In this document: positions 60,501 to 64,000 of the stretch, in pieces
Layout of the letters: the number at the start of each line of letters is the position of its first letter
Numbering within the stretch: the stretch's first letter is position 1
Source of the DNA: an uncultured Bacteroidales bacterium
GTDB taxonomy: Bacteria > Bacteroidota > Bacteroidia > Bacteroidales > Bacteroidaceae
Direction: 5' to 3'
Assembly: GCA_937876995.1 (NCBI GenBank)
Contig: CALEFD010000107.1
Span: 15,394-79,393 of the forward strand
Length of the DNA stretch: 64,000 bases
Notes under the pieces: model-generated
The model's database searches: none
Told to the model about the DNA's origin: nothing
Seen by the model: the letters and a program-made list of their open reading frames with translations, nothing else
Translations under genes and position numbers: made by a program

Positions 60501-60810
60501 CAATGACTATGGTTATGGTTATGGAGGAGAAGCATATTTAATAGACAGATCGTTTGCTAAATTAAGAAACATTAGTTTTACTTATAGTCTGCCTAATAAA
60601 TGGGTACGTTCAATGTCATTAAGCGATATTTCTATAACAGCTTTCTGCAACAATGTATTCACTTGGACTGCATCAGACAACTATTACATTGATCCAGAGT
60701 CAACAACTATATCACAAGGTTCAAATGGTGATTTAGCAACACAATTTGGTGAATTGTACGCAAACCCATCAAGCCGAATTTTTGGTTGCAACCTCAGTGT
60801 TAAATTCTAA
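57589..60810 (+). CDS. SusC/RagA-family TonB-dependent transporter (second pair)
   Basis: 1073 residues with a signal peptide (MVLMTYLFIGFGLVNAQ). Carboxypeptidase-regulatory-like domain about 23-105, plug about 112-235 (VTALGISRSEKTLGYSATTI, GDNQPLYVVDGVPLQN, GAAATALYGSRAANGVIVIKTKSG), then a barrel ending in FGCNLSVKF. Clearly a paralogue of the first SusC (same plug motifs, similar domain order), so the divergent arrangement may come from duplication. Its partner is the following SusD gene (14-nt gap). Substrate unknown. Confidence 0.95.
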   Translation: MKKKLMVLMTYLFIGFGLVNAQSQKVTGTVISDEDGLPVIGATIQVEGTESIGTITDMDGKFVLENIPSSAKNLVVSFIGMEKQTIAIKPTVSVVLVADAEVLDEVVVTALGISRSEKTLGYSATTIKTEEILNARSTNVVNALSGKVAGVQVSSTSSDPGSVSNIVIRGFSSINGDNQPLYVVDGVPLQNSMVSGSGKNIATGGIANVASEDIESMTILKGAAATALYGSRAANGVIVIKTKSGSKGDTRNYSINYSTSLQTRQVSLLPEMQNKFGQGWNGRQTYIENGSWGPEFDGSTQVYGPIWNNQQLIHEYSAKENNVKDFFETGLSQNHNISLSGVSEDEKMTYYLSYTYTDDNGIMPEDYDIYKRNTIAMRNSYQATDWLKASSSFNFARSKTDAVGSFQGTSVIDGLYEMPRDVSIVDMKDTSSPFNTPEAYYTPYGITNPYWALENNYNHTDAKQVYGKVQLDVMPIKNLTMSYRMGFDYTDLDTKTGTPEIALDDALINEDYGYAPSNMNQSGAVYVGYSRRYEINHDFLASYSEKFIDNKLELDINAGVNINERAATSMSGEATGLTFHTGFWDLSNGATWSTLAEAQSKRRLVGAFGDLTLGWDNMIYLNMTARRDWSSTLPIDNNSYFYPGATLSWIFSNLIPENKMLTFGKIRLAYGKTGNDASAYMIHPRFVQGYANGTYGSDIALFPMNSVNAFQSASTMGSTTLKPEMTSEFETGLNMQFFNGRFGIDFAYYNRTTSDQIFTLPVDPSTGYSSMVTNFGQVNNNGIELVINTTPIQTRNFRWDLDFNFSKNNNKVISLPESLEGGKVAIYGFEAGTDVVYMYAEKGKPMGQFYTYLPERTEDGSLIVDEYGLPILSTEIKDTGKNMNNDWIGGITTSLTIKSFTLSAALDVRKGGYMFSRTKNLMQFTGNGIVTTYNERRPFIIPNSVVDNGDGTYSDNTTPITQLDGSYQLYFNDYGYGYGGEAYLIDRSFAKLRNISFTYSLPNKWVRSMSLSDISITAFCNNVFTWTASDNYYIDPESTTISQGSNGDLATQFGELYANPSSRIFGCNLSVKF

Positions 60811-60824
60811 AAAGATAACAATAT

Positions 60825-62339
60825 ATGAAAAGTAAAAAAATATTATTAGCTATAATATTAGGATTAGGGGTAGTATCATGCGATAAATATCTAGACATAA
60901 ACATAGACCCTAATTCTCCGGCTCCGGAAAATATCACTACAGATATGATGATGCCGGCAATAGAAATGAATATTGCATCTAGTTATGGCAATTACTTGCG
61001 TATAACAGGCGGATTTCATGCTCAGCATTATGCCCACCTATTCGGAACAAGTAACTATATAGGCTATTCTCAGTTTTACATGTCTGCTACACAAAGTAGT
61101 AGTGATTATACTCAGTTTACCCAACGTGCCTTATCTAACTTAAAAACAGTAATGGAAAAGGCGGAAACAGAAAAAGACTGGGGAACATATTTAGCTGCTA
61201 CTACATTAAGAGCATTCACATATCAGATTTTAGTTGATTGCTACGGTGAAGTTCCTTATACCGAGGCTCTTAACCCTTCTATTTTAGCTCCAAAATATGA
61301 TGATGGTAAAACTATTTACCTTGGTATAATTTCAGAATTAAATAATGCTCTTTCAAAAGCATCTGAATCAGATTTGGTATGCACCAACTTCCTTTTCCCT
61401 TCTGAAACAGCTGGTGAATGGATAAAGTTTGCAAACGCTCTCAAGTTAAAACTATTAATGAGAATGGCTGATGTTGAGGATATCAAGGAAGATGTCAAGT
61501 CACTTATTGAAGAAGATAATTTCCCAACAAATGACATTGCATACAAAGATTGCTGGGCAAATGAACCAGGTAAAATGAACCCATTCTATGCTGAAGAATT
61601 TAGTACAGCCTGGGGTAGTACACAAATCAATATCGCAGCTAACTTAGCTGTTGTTGGTACAATGTTACAGAAAGACGAAGAAAATAATGTAGTTTATCAG
61701 GATCCACGTTTGGAGAAAATCTTTGCAGAAAACATTAATGGCGAATATGTTGGTGGTATCTCAGGTACAAACTATCCTGCTTCAACAAGCAAATTGCAAG
61801 TAGATTTTTGGTGCAGACCTATAGCCAGTTATGACATGCCAGTATATCTGATTTCTGTAGCCGAGATAGAGTTCTTTAAAGCAGAATATGAAGCTCGCTA
61901 TGGTACAGCTTCAGCTGCTGAAAGTCATTACAATGCTGCAATCCAAGCATCATTTGAAACCGTAGGAGCAGAAGGTGCTGAATACTATATAGCCAGATAT
62001 CCATATAACAATCAACAGTACAAACGTATCATTGGTGAAGCTAAATGGATAGCACTTGCCGGAATCAACAATTTTGAGGCTTGGTGCGAAATGAGACGTT
62101 TGGATTATCCAGCATTCGGCACAAAATCAGGAGCTGATTTTTACAAAGAAGGTGATGAAGATTCCTATAACGTTTCTGAGTATGTTCCATTTACCCTTTA
62201 CACCCCCATCTTGGTTTACGGAGAAGTTGGTTCAAATAAATTATTGGAACGTTTCCCATATGCAGAAAGTTCATCAAGTAGAAATGAATACACTCCAAAA
62301 TTTCCAGGATACACTTCACCTGTATTTTGGGGTAAGTAA
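60825..62339 (+). CDS. SusD/RagB-family lipoprotein (second pair)
   Basis: 504 residues with lipobox GVVSC (Cys19, SCDKYLDINIDPNSP). SusD-like (SusD_RagB superfamily) features: helical TPR-like core (AATTLRAFTYQILVDCYGEVPYTEAL), FANALKLKLLMRMAD and the C-terminal ERFPYAESSSSRNE block. It shares the DIN(I/K)DP opening and overall plan with the first SusD. Outer-membrane surface lipoprotein that binds the substrate for its SusC. Followed 32 nt later by the accessory lipoproteins. Confidence 0.92.
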   Translation: MKSKKILLAIILGLGVVSCDKYLDINIDPNSPAPENITTDMMMPAIEMNIASSYGNYLRITGGFHAQHYAHLFGTSNYIGYSQFYMSATQSSSDYTQFTQRALSNLKTVMEKAETEKDWGTYLAATTLRAFTYQILVDCYGEVPYTEALNPSILAPKYDDGKTIYLGIISELNNALSKASESDLVCTNFLFPSETAGEWIKFANALKLKLLMRMADVEDIKEDVKSLIEEDNFPTNDIAYKDCWANEPGKMNPFYAEEFSTAWGSTQINIAANLAVVGTMLQKDEENNVVYQDPRLEKIFAENINGEYVGGISGTNYPASTSKLQVDFWCRPIASYDMPVYLISVAEIEFFKAEYEARYGTASAAESHYNAAIQASFETVGAEGAEYYIARYPYNNQQYKRIIGEAKWIALAGINNFEAWCEMRRLDYPAFGTKSGADFYKEGDEDSYNVSEYVPFTLYTPILVYGEVGSNKLLERFPYAESSSSRNEYTPKFPGYTSPVFWGK

Positions 62340-62371
62340 TAAATAAGTTTTATGATAAAAATCAAACAAAT

Positions 62372-63076
62372 ATGAAGAAGAATTTTTTATCAGTCATAAT
62401 ATCCTTAATTGGAGCTATCACTCTGTTAAGTTCTTGTAGCAAAGACACAACAGAGGGTAAGACATTTATCACCTATTACCCTACTTTAAGTTTAGAAGGT
62501 GAGACATTTATAGTTTTAGCAAAAGGTAGCGAATATCAGGAGCCCGGATATGAAGCTATACTAAATGGCAAAGATGTTACCAATGATGTAAAGGTAAACC
62601 ATAATATAAACAAGGATAAATCTGGATTATATACTATTACATACACCATAGCTAACGCAGATGGTTTTGGAAAAAGTTCTGCACGTCAAATATTAGTTAT
62701 TGACATGAACGATCCTGTAGAAGGACTATACAAAACAACACTTGAATCTCATAGAATGGCCAGTGGCACAAGAACAGACTATGGTAAAGAGTTTGACTTA
62801 TACATTCTTTCCAATGGCAATGGTACTTATACTATAAACGATATGCTTGGAGGTTACTACGAACAGCGTGCGGGATATGGTAGCGACTATGCAATGGTAG
62901 GAGTTTTCAGTGTTGAAGACGATGGCACTATAGTAGGTATAAGCGGAGATGTTGCAGGATGGGGTGATAGCATGGACTCATTAGACGATGCACAATTCGA
63001 CAAGGCAAATAGCACTATCTCATGGAAAGTAGTTTATGCCGGTATGGATTTTTATGTTACAATGAAAAAACAGTAA
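62372..63076 (+). CDS. Lipoprotein with Ig-like (DUF5011/5012-type) domain
   Basis: 234 residues with lipobox LLSSC (Cys22). After about 20 residues comes an Ig-like DUF5011-type unit (GETFIVLAKGSEYQEPGYEAILNGKDVTNDV ... YTITYTIANADGFGKSSARQILVID), then a second beta domain (VEGLYKTTLESHR ... TISWKVVYAG) with the GxYxxTLxxxR look of DUF5012-type proteins. Such proteins sit on the surface next to SusCD pairs. It lies 32 nt after SusD and precedes another lipoprotein. Ligand not known. Confidence 0.8.
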   Translation: MKKNFLSVIISLIGAITLLSSCSKDTTEGKTFITYYPTLSLEGETFIVLAKGSEYQEPGYEAILNGKDVTNDVKVNHNINKDKSGLYTITYTIANADGFGKSSARQILVIDMNDPVEGLYKTTLESHRMASGTRTDYGKEFDLYILSNGNGTYTINDMLGGYYEQRAGYGSDYAMVGVFSVEDDGTIVGISGDVAGWGDSMDSLDDAQFDKANSTISWKVVYAGMDFYVTMKKQ

Positions 63077-63083
63077 TTTGGTT

Positions 63084-63599
63084 ATGAAGAGAGTATTATA
63101 TTTATCAATGCTTGTATTGTGCGTAATGCTTACAGCTTGCGAAAAAGACGAAATTGGTGGCACAGCAACTGAAGAACTTGCTGGTGAATGGTACGTAAAT
63201 GTTGATTTAGTTGACGCAAACAACAACGTGCTTTGGACAGGAGAAGAATTTTTTGGGTTAGAAAAGTTTTATGTCAACACTTACAATACCGCAAAAAATA
63301 TACCTGGAGAGATGTATGTTGATGACTTGGGAGATTTTTGGGAATTCAAAGTTAAAACAAGTGTTAATGGTTTAACTTTTAAGACAAACGAACCAGCTGA
63401 CAACGAATACTATGACTGCAAAGTAAATATTACTGAAGGCAAAATATTACCTAAAGCAGCAACAAATCCACATGGAACTAAAGCAGATAGCATTGTGTTT
63501 TACGTATCTTTTAGTGACGATGATTATCCAACGAAGTTCGGATATGATAAGTATAGAATATCCGGATATCGCTATACAGGCTTAGCATCAGACGATTAA
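63084..63599 (+). CDS. Lipoprotein, lipid-binding putative hydrolase family
   Basis: 171 residues from ATG 63084; a TTG two codons upstream is possible but the ATG fits a signal peptide directly. Lipobox VMLTAC. The mature part (ELAGEWYVNVDLVD ... GEMYVDDLGDFWEFKVKTSVN ... DSIVFYVSFSDDDYPTKFGYDKYRISGYRYTGL) matches, from memory, the PF12888 lipid-binding putative hydrolase group, which is found beside SusCD systems. It ends the operon; a terminator follows. Confidence 0.75.
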   Translation: MKRVLYLSMLVLCVMLTACEKDEIGGTATEELAGEWYVNVDLVDANNNVLWTGEEFFGLEKFYVNTYNTAKNIPGEMYVDDLGDFWEFKVKTSVNGLTFKTNEPADNEYYDCKVNITEGKILPKAATNPHGTKADSIVFYVSFSDDDYPTKFGYDKYRISGYRYTGLASDD

Positions 63600-63627
63600 T
63601 TTTCGCATTGAGAATTGATTATTATAT

Positions 63628-63659
63628 GAGACTGTCCCGAATTATTTCGAGACAGTCTC
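63628..63659 (+). terminator. Terminator of the second susCD operon
   Basis: GAGACTGTC / GACAGTCTC with a 14-nt loop followed by TGTTTATCCTTTTTAT, 28 nt after the last gene. Confidence 0.8.
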
Positions 63660-64000
63660 TGTTTATCCTTTTTATGCAATGTTACTAAGCGTCATAAAAC
63701 ACCATAATATGCAATACCTCGGATGATTACCTTGTGCTTTCTATATAATTTGTTTAATATGCACTTTTGTAAGTTTAGTATCTTTATTTTTTAGGTTTAG
63801 CGTATATTACTCTCCTTTTAGTCAATTTGTTCCTGCAATTCTCAAAGTATTTATTCTTCACCACACTTTGTTTTATTTATTCATTTATAATCAACCATTA
63901 AAACGCATAATGATTTCTTACATATCCACAAGACTTATTATTCTACTATTTGCTTCATCTATTTTTGAATTATCTATAGAAGCAAGATAAATCTGCGTGG
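63660..64000. other. AT-rich right edge without a gene
   Basis: About 340 bases. A 26-codon frame (63910-63990) begins like a signal peptide (MISYISTRLIILLFASSIF) but stops at once; it may be chance or a remnant. Nothing else was recognised before the window ends. Confidence 0.45.

Noticed and set aside
63910..63990. 26-codon signal-peptide-like frame at the right edge
   Set aside because: It stops directly after the hydrophobic stretch and there is no downstream continuation in the window; treated as chance.

Overview
The window comes from the chromosome of a member of the order Bacteroidales, perhaps Prevotellaceae-like. The evidence is two SusC/SusD (RagA/RagB) pairs, BACON and C10-peptidase secreted proteins, clade-specific families (DUF4954, DUF5606, DUF3276/PUR, DUF4199), the nusB-yajC-ybbR-coaE gene order, and promoters of the Bacteroidetes -7 type TAnnTTTG (here also TAnnTTCG) with almost no Shine-Dalgarno sequences. 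No tRNA, rRNA or CRISPR array was found. One small SRP RNA gene lies near 30.05-30.15 kb.

Layout. 0-8.7 kb: a xylan-degradation neighbourhood with the 3' end of a CE6-like esterase, a GH43 enzyme and a GH10 xylanase carrying two CBM6 modules. A secreted protein of unknown function and sppA are interleaved on the other strand. Three of the secreted proteins share a short C-terminal tail. 8.74-16.23 kb: a compact genomic island bounded by direct repeats of about 45 bp that overlap the last codons and the terminator of dnaK. It holds a prokaryotic ubiquitin-like conjugation operon (multiubiquitin protein, E1/ThiF protein, DUF6527 zinc protein and a small 74-aa protein). A divergently transcribed Xre regulator / ImmA-IrrE metallopeptidase pair lies opposite, followed by a second Xre / AlbA_2-ATPase unit and a graveyard of truncated DUF262, DinD-like and RhuM-like genes. 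No recombinase is visible. 16.2-30.7 kb: housekeeping genes (dnaK, recA, SIS/DUF4954, DUF5606, coaE, ybbR, yajC, nusB, PUR protein, rplY, pth, S4 protein, pepT, SRP RNA, thioesterase). 30.7-45.5 kb: an outer-membrane protein with a Gly/Met-rich tail, a probable dead-esterase lipoprotein, a DUF4199-GT2-mntP-apbE operon, a nucleoid-associated protein, aqpZ with GH31, a CaCA antiporter and an OPT transporter. 45.7-51 kb: a secreted hydrolase, a small lipoprotein, an MTA/SAH-type deaminase, and a C10 cysteine peptidase with a BACON lipoprotein. 51.1-63.6 kb: two divergent RagA/RagB-like uptake operons with accessory lipoproteins and no glycosidase.

The most interesting unit is the ubiquitin-like system. 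Its promoter and that of the Xre/ImmA pair face each other across 93 bp. Each promoter carries the same ATTTAGATTTT element between its -33 and -7 boxes, which suggests that one repressor, possibly removed by the metallopeptidase, controls both sides. The second notable structure is a 20-bp element repeated in inverted orientation in the leaders of the two divergent susC genes, suggesting shared control of the two transport systems.

All family calls come from reading motifs by eye; no database search was run. Start codons were moved downstream of the longest open frame where promoter position, overlap or family length made that clear.
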